From Halogeometricum sp. S3BR5-2 (GTDB lineage Archaea > Halobacteriota > Halobacteria > Halobacteriales > Haloferacaceae), in NCBI RefSeq assembly GCF_031624635.1, contig NZ_JAMQOQ010000001.1, forward strand, positions 806,001-870,000: DNA of 64,000 nucleotides, read 5' to 3'. A model generated the notes under the pieces. It had not been told where the DNA came from and did no database searches. It was given only the letters and a program-made list of their open reading frames with translations. Of the stretch, positions 25,936 through 34,575 are shown piece after piece. The stretch's first letter is position 1; every line of letters begins with the position of its first letter. The translations under genes and the position numbers were made by a program.

Positions 25936-27048
25936 CTACTTCCGCGCGATGACCCGGAGCACGTCCTCGTCGGCGAGTTCGTGGTCGCGGCCGACCTGCT
26001 GCTCGTCGTGTTTGGCGCTCGGGCCGGTGACGCGGGCGAACCGGAACCGCTCGTCGAGGGTGCCGCCGAGTCTGTGCAGGGCGTCGTCGACGGTGTTCTC
26101 GCCCTCCTGGAGGACGAGCGGTTCCTCGTAGTCGACGCCGCGGCCGGGTTTGTCCATGTAGACGCGGATGAGGCCCAGCCGTTCCCACATCGTCTCTTTG
26201 AGCCCTTCGAGGCCCTTCTCCGTCTCGGCGCTGATGAAAATGGCCTCGTCGGGGTCGATGTCGAACTCGCGGAGGTTCTCCTTCACCGTCGGGAGGTAGT
26301 CCTTCTCGATGAGGTCGGCCTTGTTCACCGTGACCATCGACGGCAGGTACACCCGGTTGTCCATGATGCCGTCGATGAGTTCGTCGATGGTCAGGTCGCC
26401 GCGGATGGTCACGTCGGCGTTGACGTAGCCGTACTCGCGGAGCACCTCCTTGATGGTGTTCTCGTCGAGGGAGACGTCGTCCGTCGTCGTGACCTGAATG
26501 CCGCCTTTGTGTTTCTTCGAGATGGTGACGCTGGGCGGCGTCGTGTCGAGGCGTATCTTGTTCTCGTACAGTTCCTCGCGCAGGCGCTCGTAGCGCTCTA
26601 TCTCGAACACCGAGAGCATGAACACCACGAGGTCGGCGGTGCGGACGACCGACAGCACCTCCTTGCCGCCGCCGCGTCCGCTCGCGGCCCCTTCGATGAG
26701 GCCCGGTACGTCCAGAATCTGGATGTTCGCTCCGTTGTAGTGGAGCATGCCGGGGTTGACGTTCAGCGTCGTGAACTCGTACTCGCCGACCTCGCTGTCG
26801 GCGTTCGTGAGGGCGTTGATGAGCGTCGACTTGCCGACGCTGGGGAACCCGACGAGGGCCACGGTCACGTCGCCCGTCTTCTCGACGGCGTAGCCGTGGC
26901 CGCCACCGCTGGAGGATTGGTTCTCCAGTTTCTCTTTCTTCTCCGAGAGCTTCGCCTTCAGCCGACCGATGTGCGACTCCGTGGCCTTGTTGTACGGCGT
27001 GTTGGCTATCTCCTCTCGGAGGTCGTCTATCTCCTCCTCCAGTCCCAT
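25936..27048 (-). CDS. DRG-family GTP-binding protein (OBG-type, with TGS domain)
   Basis: The 370-residue GTPase has an N-terminal coiled region (about 1-45, KLSEKKEKLENQ), a G domain with Walker A VALVGFPSVGKSTLINALT, G3 ILDVPGLIEGA, G4 TVNKADLIEK and an S5D2L-like insertion, and a C-terminal TGS domain (about 295-368). DRG proteins bind translating ribosomes and are conserved in archaea and eukaryotes. Overlap of the whole domain order with eukaryotic DRG1/DRG2 makes the family call firm, though the exact role is not. Confidence 0.93.
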   Translation of the reverse strand: MGLEEEIDDLREEIANTPYNKATESHIGRLKAKLSEKKEKLENQSSSGGGHGYAVEKTGDVTVALVGFPSVGKSTLINALTNADSEVGEYEFTTLNVNPGMLHYNGANIQILDVPGLIEGAASGRGGGKEVLSVVRTADLVVFMLSVFEIERYERLREELYENKIRLDTTPPSVTISKKHKGGIQVTTTDDVSLDENTIKEVLREYGYVNADVTIRGDLTIDELIDGIMDNRVYLPSMVTVNKADLIEKDYLPTVKENLREFDIDPDEAIFISAETEKGLEGLKETMWERLGLIRVYMDKPGRGVDYEEPLVLQEGENTVDDALHRLGGTLDERFRFARVTGPSAKHDEQQVGRDHELADEDVLRVIARK

Positions 27049-27173
27049 CGCCTAAGCCTCGGCCACGTACGTCGAAAAAGTTGTTCCTTCCGCGCCGCCG
27101 GACCGCGACGTGTCCCGCGACAAGCACTTCGATACCGTTATCAATCGAACTCGTGAGGGAACGCAGTGAGGAG

Positions 27174-27374
27174 ATGCCCGACCCGTCCAACCTCCGGGAC
27201 AGCACCCAAATCGTCGTTCCGTGCGCGTCGCTGGAAGACGTCCGCGAGGAGTTGAAACGGGAGTTCACCATCACCGTGTTTCCGAGCGACGGTATCTGTA
27301 AGATAATCGGGAGCCCCGTCGAGATAAAAGCGGTCAGCGACTTTCTCACCCGACACGGCGTCACGGTTCCCTGA
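27174..27374 (+). CDS. Small conserved haloarchaeal protein (VNG_1110C-like)
   Basis: This 66-residue protein begins MPDPSNLRDSTQIVVPCASL and ends FLTRHGVTVP. It is soluble, with an alternating hydrophobic pattern suggesting a small alpha/beta fold (REFTITVFPSDGICKIIGSP). I recall a haloarchaeal family of the same length named after Halobacterium VNG_1110C; no function is known. The ATG at 27174 follows GTGAGGAG, a Shine-Dalgarno-like run. It is divergent from the DRG GTPase. Confidence 0.75.
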   Translation: MPDPSNLRDSTQIVVPCASLEDVREELKREFTITVFPSDGICKIIGSPVEIKAVSDFLTRHGVTVP

Positions 27375-27445
27375 CTGGTCCTCGGCGGCGAGGGACGCCC
27401 GAATCCTTCCGAAGCGCTTTGTACGACGGAACACCAACGGTTCGT

Positions 27446-27811
27446 ATGGACGATACGCCGGGACTCTCCGACCAGTACCGGACGGCAAGCCCGTGGCCGA
27501 TATTCGTCGCACTCGGCATCCCCATCTCAGAGATCGGAATCCTGTTCGACCTCTTTCCCGTCGCCGTCGGCGGCCTCCTCCTGTTCTCGGGAAGCGTCGC
27601 CGGGATGACCAGAGAGTCCGGCTACGCGAAGACGCCGTGGGGACCGCTGGCCGTCCTCGGCGTCATCTTCCTCGCCCTCGGCGCCGCGTTCGTGTTCACG
27701 GGGCTGAACCTCCAGACGCGAGGGTACGCCATCGTCGCCGCCGCCGTCATCCTCCTGTTGGCGAGCGTCGCCGGCCACCTGTTCGGGTCGGGCGAGGAAC
27801 CGTCGCTCTGA
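27446..27811 (+). CDS. Small membrane protein of the oxidase region (DUF7541-like)
   Basis: This 121-residue protein has three to four hydrophobic segments: PIFVALGIPISEIGILF, FPVAVGGLLLFSGSVAG, GPLAVLGVIFLALGAAFVF and IVAAAVILLLASVAGHLF. It starts MDDTPGLSDQYRTASPWP. Proteins like it sit beside terminal-oxidase genes in haloarchaea (from memory DUF7541). It could assist oxidase assembly, but that rests only on position. It lies on the same strand as the oxidase. Confidence 0.7.
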   Translation: MDDTPGLSDQYRTASPWPIFVALGIPISEIGILFDLFPVAVGGLLLFSGSVAGMTRESGYAKTPWGPLAVLGVIFLALGAAFVFTGLNLQTRGYAIVAAAVILLLASVAGHLFGSGEEPSL

Positions 27812-27868
27812 GGCGCGCCGGACGGACGAACCAACAACCTATTTGATTCCGCCCCGAAACTGGCGACC

Positions 27869-28294
27869 ATGGCGAACGAGATATTCGACAGGGAGACGCT
27901 CCTCGACCTCACTGTCAACATGATCCCGCTGTTCATCATCGCCTTCTTCATCGTCGCGTTCGCGGCGTTCCCCCTGTTCGGCCGGGGGGACCTCCTCGCG
28001 ATGGCGGTGCAGTACGGACTGTTGCTCGTCCCGTTCGTGGCGCTCGCGGCCCTGACGTACGTGTCCGGGAAGGCGATCGCGGGCGACGAGAAGCGCTCGG
28101 CCGTGTTCCTACAGGGACAGGCGACCGTCGACGAACCGACCGAACTCCACGAGTACGAAGAGCAGGCGGAGCAAGCGGCGGTCGACGACGGCAACGACGA
28201 CGACGGCCCCGCGGAGTTGGAGAGCGGCGACGACGAGTCGACTCGGACGGACGACGAGACGGCCCAGACCGACGACGAGACGACCCAGAACTGA
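27869..28294 (+). CDS. Membrane protein with acidic tail (DUF6684-like)
   Basis: The 141-residue protein starts MANEIFDRETLLDLTVNMIP, has two membrane segments (about 18-37 and 47-66), and a soluble acidic tail with repeated DDET units (TRTDDETAQTDDETTQN). I recall the family as DUF6684, found next to cytochrome oxidase subunit genes. It precedes coxA by 89 bp on the same strand. Function unknown; an oxidase-associated role is inference. Confidence 0.72.
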   Translation: MANEIFDRETLLDLTVNMIPLFIIAFFIVAFAAFPLFGRGDLLAMAVQYGLLLVPFVALAALTYVSGKAIAGDEKRSAVFLQGQATVDEPTELHEYEEQAEQAAVDDGNDDDGPAELESGDDESTRTDDETAQTDDETTQN

Positions 28295-28383
28295 GACAGC
28301 GCGTACGCCCGACGGCGTTCGATTTCCGCACCCCGCGGAGCGTTCCCGAACCTTTCATTACCCTCCGTTCCTGATTCACGCCC

Positions 28384-30168
28384 ATGCAGGTTACTGGACA
28401 GCTAGCACTGACGGTTCTGATGGGGGTTTTCCTCGTCGCCGTCGCCGCGTGGCTCGCGCGGGTCGAAAACTGGCGCACCTACACCCCGCTCGCGGGGGGT
28501 GGCGGTGCGTACGGGCAGGAGGGGTACGCCTCCGAAGAGAAGCCATCCGGAGTCATCCGATGGCTGACCACCGTCGACCACAAAGACATCGGGATTCTGT
28601 ACGGCACCTTCGGTCTCATCTCGTTCGCCGTCGGCGGACTGATGGTGGTGCTGATGCGGGTGGAACTGGCCGACCCGGGCATGACGCTCATCTCGAACAC
28701 GTTCTACAACTCGCTTCTCACCAGCCACGGAATCACGATGCTGTTCCTGTTCGGGACGCCCATCATCGCGGCGTTCTCGAACTACCTCATCCCGCTTCTC
28801 ATCGACGCCGACGACATGGCGTTCCCGCGCATCAACGCCATCGCCTTCTGGCTCCTGCCGCCCGCGGCGCTGCTCATCTGGGCGGGCTTCTTCCCGATTC
28901 CGGACCTCATCCCCGCACAGACCGCGTGGACGATGTACACGCCGCTGTCGGCGGGTATCGGCAACGGGAATCAGGCGAACGCCGGCGTCGACATGATGCT
29001 GCTCGGCCTCCACCTCTCGGGCGTCTCGGCCACGATGGGCGCCATCAACTTCATCGCGACCATCTTCACCGAACGCGCCGAGGAGGTCACCTGGGCGAAC
29101 CTCGACATCTTCTCGTGGACCATCCTCACGCAGTCGGGGCTCATCCTGTTCGCGTTCCCGCTTCTCGGGAGCGCGCTCATCATGCTGCTTCTCGACCGCA
29201 ACTTCGGGACGGCGTTCTTCGTTAACGGCGGCGACCCCATCCTCTGGCAGCACCTGTTCTGGTTCTTCGGTCACCCCGAAGTGTACATCCTCGTGTTGCC
29301 GCCGATGGGCATCGTCAGCTACGTCCTCCCGCGGTTCTCCGGACGGCGGCTGTTCGGCTTCAAGTTCGTCGTCTACTCGACGCTCGCCATCGGCGTGCTC
29401 TCGTTCGGCGTGTGGGCCCACCACATGTTCGCGACGGGCATCGACCCGCGGCTCCGCGCCTCGTTCATGGCCGTCTCGTTGGCAATCGCCATACCGAGTG
29501 CGGTCAAGACGTTCAACTGGATCACGACGATGTGGAACGGGAGAGTCCGGCTGACGACGCCGATGCTGTACTGCATCGGGTTCGTCTCGAACTTCATCAT
29601 CGGCGGCGTCACGGGCGTGTTCCTCGCGTCCGTTCCCGTCGACCTGGTGCTGCACGACACCTACTACGTCGTGGGCCACTTCCACTACATCGTCATGGGC
29701 GCCATCGCCTTCGCCGGGTTCGCGGGCCTGTACTACTGGTTCCCGCTCTACACGGGCCGGATGTACCAGCGCACCCTCGGGAAGGCCCACTTCTGGCTCT
29801 CGATGGTCGGGACGAACGTCACGTTCTTCGCGATGATTCTGATGGGCTACGGCGGGATGCCCCGGCGGTACGCGACGTACCTGCCGCAGTTCGCCACGCT
29901 CCACCAAGTTGCGACGCTCGGCGCGCTCATCCTCCTGGTCGGCCAGATAATCTTCGTCTGGAACTTCGTCCAGTCGTGGCTCGAAGGCCCCACGGTCGAG
30001 AACGGCGACCCGTGGAACCTCAAGGAGGACAACCTCTACACGGCCGAGTGGAACTGGTACGACCGGAAGCTCAAGACCGCAGTCGCCGACGGGGGCGAGG
30101 AAGGGGAGGCCCGCACCGACGGCGGACAGGCGGCCGACGCGGACGAGACGGCCGACGACGCGAACTGA
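28384..30168 (+). CDS. coxA: Cytochrome c oxidase-type terminal oxidase subunit I
   Basis: The 594-residue haem-copper oxidase subunit carries twelve core helices plus an extra N-terminal membrane segment (about 7-25). Visible ligands are His in SHGITMLFLFG (low-spin haem), FWFFGHPEVYILVLPP (CuB His and cross-linked Tyr), WAHHMFATG (two CuB His) and VGHFHYIVMG (haem a3 and low-spin haem ligands). It reduces oxygen to water at the end of respiration and pumps protons. Subunits II and III are not in the window. The C-terminus is an acidic Gly/Glu/Asp tail. Confidence 0.95.
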   Translation: MQVTGQLALTVLMGVFLVAVAAWLARVENWRTYTPLAGGGGAYGQEGYASEEKPSGVIRWLTTVDHKDIGILYGTFGLISFAVGGLMVVLMRVELADPGMTLISNTFYNSLLTSHGITMLFLFGTPIIAAFSNYLIPLLIDADDMAFPRINAIAFWLLPPAALLIWAGFFPIPDLIPAQTAWTMYTPLSAGIGNGNQANAGVDMMLLGLHLSGVSATMGAINFIATIFTERAEEVTWANLDIFSWTILTQSGLILFAFPLLGSALIMLLLDRNFGTAFFVNGGDPILWQHLFWFFGHPEVYILVLPPMGIVSYVLPRFSGRRLFGFKFVVYSTLAIGVLSFGVWAHHMFATGIDPRLRASFMAVSLAIAIPSAVKTFNWITTMWNGRVRLTTPMLYCIGFVSNFIIGGVTGVFLASVPVDLVLHDTYYVVGHFHYIVMGAIAFAGFAGLYYWFPLYTGRMYQRTLGKAHFWLSMVGTNVTFFAMILMGYGGMPRRYATYLPQFATLHQVATLGALILLVGQIIFVWNFVQSWLEGPTVENGDPWNLKEDNLYTAEWNWYDRKLKTAVADGGEEGEARTDGGQAADADETADDAN

Positions 30169-30369
30169 CGCAGCGACTTCGCTTCTATCCTCGCCGCCTG
30201 CGGATTTTCTCCGACGCCCCGCCCGACGAGCGACGGTGACGGCGACAGCGATTCACGGTCGGCCGACGGGTTCGGGGCGGAGTCGCGCGAACGGAGGAGC
30301 GTAGCGTACGAACCACGAACCACGAACGCAGTCGCTCGGCGGAAGAGGAGAGCGTCTCGCGGGCGGCGT

Positions 30370-30453
30370 TCAGATGGCGAGGAGGACGCCCGTGAGCGAC
30401 ATCAGCACCGCCACGGCGGCGAGCAGGAGGCCGAGCAAATCTCTGTCGGACAT
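30370..30453 (-). CDS. 27-residue single-segment membrane peptide
   Basis: A short frame on the minus strand reads MSDRDLLGLLLAAVAVLMSL followed by TGVLLAI and a stop. It is one transmembrane helix with a short acidic N-terminus, like small subunits of respiratory complexes. It lies just past coxA in the opposite direction. Such a short ORF can arise by chance, but the clean helix, good codon use and the oxidase context make it worth keeping. Confidence 0.45.
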   Translation of the reverse strand: MSDRDLLGLLLAAVAVLMSLTGVLLAI

Positions 30454-30569
30454 AGTCGTCGGTTACGGTCGCACGCTCAAAGAGCCGTCGGTGCGCTCTC
30501 TCGGCGACCGTGTCCCGGACGCGAGGTGAAGAGCGGAACGGCTAACCGCCCGGCCGCCCGACTCCGAAT

Positions 30570-30863
30570 GTGAGCGACCACGCGGACGAAGACGCCGACG
30601 CGAGCGCCGAACCGGGACTCCGCGGCCCGCGGATGGTCGGTATCCTCTACGCCGCTCTCGTCGCCGTCACCAGCGTCGCCGGCTTCCTCGTCGGCGTTTT
30701 CGTCGACGGCCTGCGCGCCCCTCGATTCCTGTTTCTCGTCCCGTTCCCGCCGACGCCGCTCGGATTCGCCGCTTACGGGGCGTTGACCATCGCGCTGGTG
30801 TTGGGCGTCCCGTTGGCGCTCGTCGTCTACGTCTCGCGGAACCTCGACGACGAGGCGGTGTAG
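30570..30863 (+). CDS. Two-helix membrane protein (DUF7520-like)
   Basis: The 97-residue protein starts at a GTG (VSDHADEDADAS) and has two membrane segments (ILYAALVAVTSVAGFLVGVF, about 26-45, and AAYGALTIALVLGVPLALVV, about 67-86) joined by a Phe/Pro-rich loop. I recall the family as DUF7520, seen near cox genes. An out-of-frame ATG overlaps the GTG, so the start should be regarded as probable. Function unknown. Confidence 0.65.
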   Translation: MSDHADEDADASAEPGLRGPRMVGILYAALVAVTSVAGFLVGVFVDGLRAPRFLFLVPFPPTPLGFAAYGALTIALVLGVPLALVVYVSRNLDDEAV

Positions 30864-31005
30864 CCGGGCGTCCCGCGAGGCCGACGAGCGCCGCCCGAAC
30901 GGCGGGCCACCCGGACGACGAGAACCCCGCCGTACCGGGGTTCGAGCGTCGAACACCGCCGCCGTCCCCCAAAGGACTAAGCTTCGCGACGCGGCACTTG
31001 TTAGT

Positions 31006-31401
31006 ATGTATCACGTGGTAGTCGGCGTCGACGAGGAGGAGGAACACGCCCGCCGGTGCGTCGAGGAGGTGGTGAACCTGCCGGGCGAGTCGAGCGAGAA
31101 GCGGGTGACGCTCATCCACAGTTTCGTCGACAACCCGAGCGGCGCGTCGGCGACGCAGGTCCACTCGGTCCGGGAGGCGAGCGAGACGCTCGAAGCGGCG
31201 GGCATCGAGTACGACGTCGAGGAGTCGAGCGGCGACCCCGCCGACGCCATCGTCTCGGTCGCGGACGACGTCGACGCCGACCTCGTCGTCGTGGGCGGGC
31301 GGAAGCGCTCGCCCGCCGGGAAGGCGCTGTTCGGCAGCGTCACGCAGTCGGTCATCCTCGGCGCGGACCGTCCGGTGATGGTCACCGGCGTCGTGAAGTG
31401 A
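31006..31401 (+). CDS. Universal stress protein (UspA family)
   Basis: The 131-residue protein is a single Usp domain. It begins MYHVVVGVDEEEEHARR and has the ATP-binding pattern near its end, VVVGGRKRSPAGKALFGSV followed by TQSVI, matching the G-2x-G-9x-G(S/T) motif. Such proteins bind ATP and help cells survive stress; the specific role here is open. It stands alone, with an AAGGACTAAG stretch about 30 bp upstream that may hold its promoter. Confidence 0.9.
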   Translation: MYHVVVGVDEEEEHARRCVEEVVNLPGESSEKRVTLIHSFVDNPSGASATQVHSVREASETLEAAGIEYDVEESSGDPADAIVSVADDVDADLVVVGGRKRSPAGKALFGSVTQSVILGADRPVMVTGVVK

Positions 31402-31739
31402 ACGTCGGAAAAACCGGTCGAGAGATCGGCTACGCCGACGCCTCGTAGCCGGTCCCGAACGGCGTCGCGAGTTCCGCCGGCGGCTTTCTTTCCCTCTTCA
31501 GCGTCTCCAGCGTTCCGTCGCGGAAACACCGCACCGCGGGCGCGGCGTCGACGCCGAACGCGCGGCGGAACGCGTCCGCCCCGGCGCCGCGCGCGCCGCA
31601 CCCGCAGAGACGGACGGTACGACACCGTCTCGGCGGGTACCGGGTCGACCGAGAGGCGAAAACTGTCGTCGGAGCACGACTGTCATGCGTGGTAGCACGA
31701 GCCACGAACGTGAAGTGGGCCAACGGCGTAACGGGTGGC
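31402..31739. other. 338-bp stretch without an intact gene
   Basis: No complete gene with convincing start and length is seen between the UspA and GNAT genes. The minus strand carries gene-like coding in two frames that join at about 31600 (see the pseudogene entry). The short segment just before the GNAT start (about 31690-31739) is the likely GNAT promoter region, but I see no clear TATA box. Confidence 0.4.
31430..31685 (-). pseudogene. Possible frameshifted gene remnant
   Basis: On the minus strand the C-terminal part reads ADAFRRAFGVDAAPAVRCF, then RDGTLETLKRERKPPAEL, with nearly pure G/C third positions like real genes here. Going upstream this frame loses that bias at about 31600, and a neighbouring frame takes over with DDSFRLSVDPVPAETVSYRP, again gene-like. 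A single-base shift in a GC run would join them into a protein of about 80 residues. The family is unknown. A sequencing or true frameshift would explain it; chance is also possible. Confidence 0.3.
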
Positions 31740-32495
31740 ATGGATCTTCGAGACGCCACGACGGACGACGCAGCGCAGATCCGGTCGGTCGCCGAGCGGT
31801 CGATGACCGCCTCCTACGGGCACGCCATCGATGAATCGACGATGGCCGACGCCGTCGAAGAGTGGTACGACGGCGAGACGGTGAGCGACGCCGTCGAGGA
31901 CGAGGAGGCGGTGTTCGTCGTCGCCGTCGACGACGGCGAGGTGGTCGGCTTCGTGCAGGCGTACGTGTCGACGGGACAGGTCGTCGTCGGCGAGATAGAC
32001 TGGCTTCACGTCGTCCCGGAGCACCGCGGCGAGGGAATCGGCACGCAACTGCTCAAGCGCGTCGAACAGGTGCTCAGCGACCGCGGGGTCGACCTCATCG
32101 AGGGGCGCGTGCTGACGGACAACGAAGCGGGCGGGGAGTTCTACGCCGAACAGGGGTACGAAGAGGCGAGCGAACGGACCGTCGGAATCGGCGGCGAGGA
32201 GTTCGAGGAGGTGGAGTACGTCAAGCGCCTCGGCGACGAAGGGGAAGGGGCACTCACCGAGGAGCGAACGACCGAGGACGGAACGACGGTGTACGTGGCG
32301 TACGACGACGCCGTCCGCGGGTCGCGTGCGCCGTTCTACGCCGTCTACACGGACGAGGAGCGCACGGAGCGCTACGGGTGGATGTGCGGACAGGACGAGA
32401 GCTTCGACGTGGCGATGGACACGATGGAGCGCATCGAGTGCAACACCTGCCGGAACCGCCGGAAGGCGGCCCGGTGGGACGCCGCCTACCTGTAA
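31740..32495 (+). CDS. GNAT acetyltransferase fused to a DUF5816-type zinc domain
   Basis: Residues 1-150 of the 251-residue protein are a GNAT fold: MDLRDATTDDAAQIRS, then the acetyl-CoA site IDWLHVVPEHRGEGIGTQLL and FYAEQGYEEASERT. Residues about 165-251 form a second module with YVAYDDAVRGSRAPFYAVY, RYGWMCGQDESFD and CNTCRNRRKAARW, which looks like a small zinc-binding domain (DUF5816 from memory). The substrate is unknown. It converges with the acyl-CoA synthetase gene, 8 bp away. ATG 31740 is chosen because it directly precedes the GNAT core. Confidence 0.8.
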   Translation: MDLRDATTDDAAQIRSVAERSMTASYGHAIDESTMADAVEEWYDGETVSDAVEDEEAVFVVAVDDGEVVGFVQAYVSTGQVVVGEIDWLHVVPEHRGEGIGTQLLKRVEQVLSDRGVDLIEGRVLTDNEAGGEFYAEQGYEEASERTVGIGGEEFEEVEYVKRLGDEGEGALTEERTTEDGTTVYVAYDDAVRGSRAPFYAVYTDEERTERYGWMCGQDESFDVAMDTMERIECNTCRNRRKAARWDAAYL

Positions 32496-32503
32496 CTTGT
32501 AAC

Positions 32504-34117
32504 TCAGCCCTGGCCGACCATCCGGTCCTCGTCGGCCCACTCCTCCTCGCGGAGTTCGTACTTCTGTATCTTCCCGGTGGCCGTCTTCGGCAACTCGGCG
32601 ACGAACGCGATTTCCTTCGGCGCCTTGTACGTCGCGATGCGTTCGCGCGTGAAGTCGATGAGTTCCTCGGCGGTCACGCCGGGGTCGGATACGTCGCCGT
32701 TGGCCGGCACGACGAACGCCTTCGGCGACTCGCCCCACTCCTCTGAGGGCATCGGAATCACGGCCACGTCGCCGACCGCCTCGTGGTCGAACAGCGTGTC
32801 TTCCAACTCGATGCTGGAGATGTTCTCCCCGCCCGAGATGATGATGTCCTTCTTCCTGTCCTGGATGGTGACGAAGCCGTCCTCGTCGACGACGGCCAAG
32901 TCGCCCATGTGGTAGTACCCCTCCAGTCGGTCCGTGAACGCCTCCTCGGTCTCTTCGGGCTTGTTCCAGTAGCGGTCCATCACCTGGTTGCCGCGCACGA
33001 CTATTTCGCCGACGGTCTGTCCGTCCGGCGCCACGTCCTCGCCGTCCTCGTCGACGACGCGCACGTCGGTGCCGAGGTAGCCGATGCCCTGCTGTTTCTT
33101 CACCGCGAAGCGGTCGTCGCTGTCGTCCTCGAAGAAGCGGCGCGCGTCGGAGGTGGTGATGAGCGGTCCGGTCTCGGTCGCCCCGTAGACGTGCATGAGA
33201 TACCAGCCGAACTCGTCCTCGACGGTCCGGATGGTCGCCTCCGGCGGGGCCGCCCCCGCCGTGGCCGCGCGGACGGGCGCGTCGCCCGCCGTCTCGACGC
33301 CGCCCCGGTCGTCGTAGTGGTCCATCAGCATGTTCAGCACCGTCGGCGCGGCGCACAGGTAGGAGACGTCCTCCTCGCGCACGGTGTCGAATATCCACTC
33401 GGCGTCGACGCCGCGGGTGCAGACGTGTTTGGCGCCCGCGCCCGTGACCGCGTAGAGGTGCCCCCAGCCGTTGACGTGGAACATCGGGAGCGTCCACAGG
33501 TAGACGTCGTCGTCGGAGATGTTCTGATGGGAGGTGACGAGGTACGCGTGCAGCGTCTCCGTCCGGTGGGTCCGGCAGACGCCCTTCGGGTCGCCCGTCG
33601 TCCCCGAGGTGTAGTTGATGGTGATGAGGTCGTCCTCGGCCATCTCCGGGCGGTCGTAATCGGTCGACTCCGCGACGAGGTCGTCGAACGAGAGCCACTC
33701 TCCCTCGACCTTCTCGGGGTCGTTCGTGACGAACGTCTCCGTCGGCACGTCCTCGCGCACCGCTTCGATCTTCTCGGCGTACGCGTGGTCGGCGTACACC
33801 ACCTTCACGCCGGCGTCGTTCAGGATGTACTCGTAGTCCGCCGGGACGAGTCGGTAGTTCAGCGGCGTGTGCACCGCCCCGAGTTGCATCGCGCCGTAGG
33901 CCGCTTCCAGGTGGTAGTGGGTGTTCGGGTCCAGAACGGCCACCCTGTCGCCCTTCACGACGCCGCGCGCGGCGAGGGCCGCCGAGTAGCCGTCGGCGCG
34001 TTCGCCGAGTTCCTCGTACGTGTACCGCTCACCGGTCGTCGCGACGACCGCCTCCTGACCGCCGTAGTGCCGCCGCGCTCGGTCCAGAAAGTCCGTGACG
34101 AGCAGTGGTTTCTCCAT
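32504..34117 (-). CDS. Long- or medium-chain acyl-CoA synthetase
   Basis: The 537-residue AMP-forming enzyme has the adenylation motifs INYTSGTTGDPKGVCRTHR, YGATETGPL and YHMGDLAVVDEDGFVTIQDR, and a C-terminal lysine loop LPKTATGKIQKYELR. It activates a carboxylic acid to its acyl-CoA through an acyl-adenylate. The closest general match is the fatty-acyl-CoA synthetase group; the exact chain length cannot be told. Haloarchaea usually hold many paralogues. The promoter probably lies in the AT-rich stretch 34130-34160. Confidence 0.85.
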   Translation of the reverse strand: MEKPLLVTDFLDRARRHYGGQEAVVATTGERYTYEELGERADGYSAALAARGVVKGDRVAVLDPNTHYHLEAAYGAMQLGAVHTPLNYRLVPADYEYILNDAGVKVVYADHAYAEKIEAVREDVPTETFVTNDPEKVEGEWLSFDDLVAESTDYDRPEMAEDDLITINYTSGTTGDPKGVCRTHRTETLHAYLVTSHQNISDDDVYLWTLPMFHVNGWGHLYAVTGAGAKHVCTRGVDAEWIFDTVREEDVSYLCAAPTVLNMLMDHYDDRGGVETAGDAPVRAATAGAAPPEATIRTVEDEFGWYLMHVYGATETGPLITTSDARRFFEDDSDDRFAVKKQQGIGYLGTDVRVVDEDGEDVAPDGQTVGEIVVRGNQVMDRYWNKPEETEEAFTDRLEGYYHMGDLAVVDEDGFVTIQDRKKDIIISGGENISSIELEDTLFDHEAVGDVAVIPMPSEEWGESPKAFVVPANGDVSDPGVTAEELIDFTRERIATYKAPKEIAFVAELPKTATGKIQKYELREEEWADEDRMVGQG

Positions 34118-34283
34118 TGCGTCCGTAGGTCATCAACGTCGATGATAAAATACGCGGGTCGACGCGAATCTATCGAGCGGTACCGATAGGTACCGAACGG
34201 CCCCGAACGCTCGATTCAGGTCCGTTCTCGTGGGGACGCGTCCGAAGCAAGTAACTTCACGCGGCGCGCCGTACCGCGTCGCG

Positions 34284-34526
34284 ATGGCGCTCTCAGAGTA
34301 CGCCGGACGGTCGCCGCGGGGCGAGGAGGACGCGACGGTGGTCCGCGTCGTCCCGCACCGACTGTGGCGTCCGGGGCGGACGCGGACCGAACCGTGCGCG
34401 AACTGCGGCGAGGAGATGGTCCTCTCGGAGGAACACCTCCTCGTGGTCGTCGACGAGAGGGGAACGCGGACCCGCCGGTACTTCCGCGAGGAGTCGTGCA
34501 TCCGCGAGTGGTTGGACGGGGAGTGA
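34284..34526 (+). CDS. Small zinc-finger protein (DUF7576-like)
   Basis: The 80-residue protein starts MALSEYAGRSPRGEED and has CANCGEEMVLSEEH followed 28 residues later by a third cysteine in FREESCIREWL. This matches the short C-x2-C zinc proteins common in haloarchaea (DUF7576 from memory). Its role is unknown; small zinc proteins of this type may regulate transcription. An upstream in-frame ATG at 34230 adds 18 basic residues and is less likely. Confidence 0.65.
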   Translation: MALSEYAGRSPRGEEDATVVRVVPHRLWRPGRTRTEPCANCGEEMVLSEEHLLVVVDERGTRTRRYFREESCIREWLDGE

Positions 34527-34575
34527 GAGAGATGAGACGCGGCGGAACGGAAACGGACGCCCGGGTTAATTCAGG

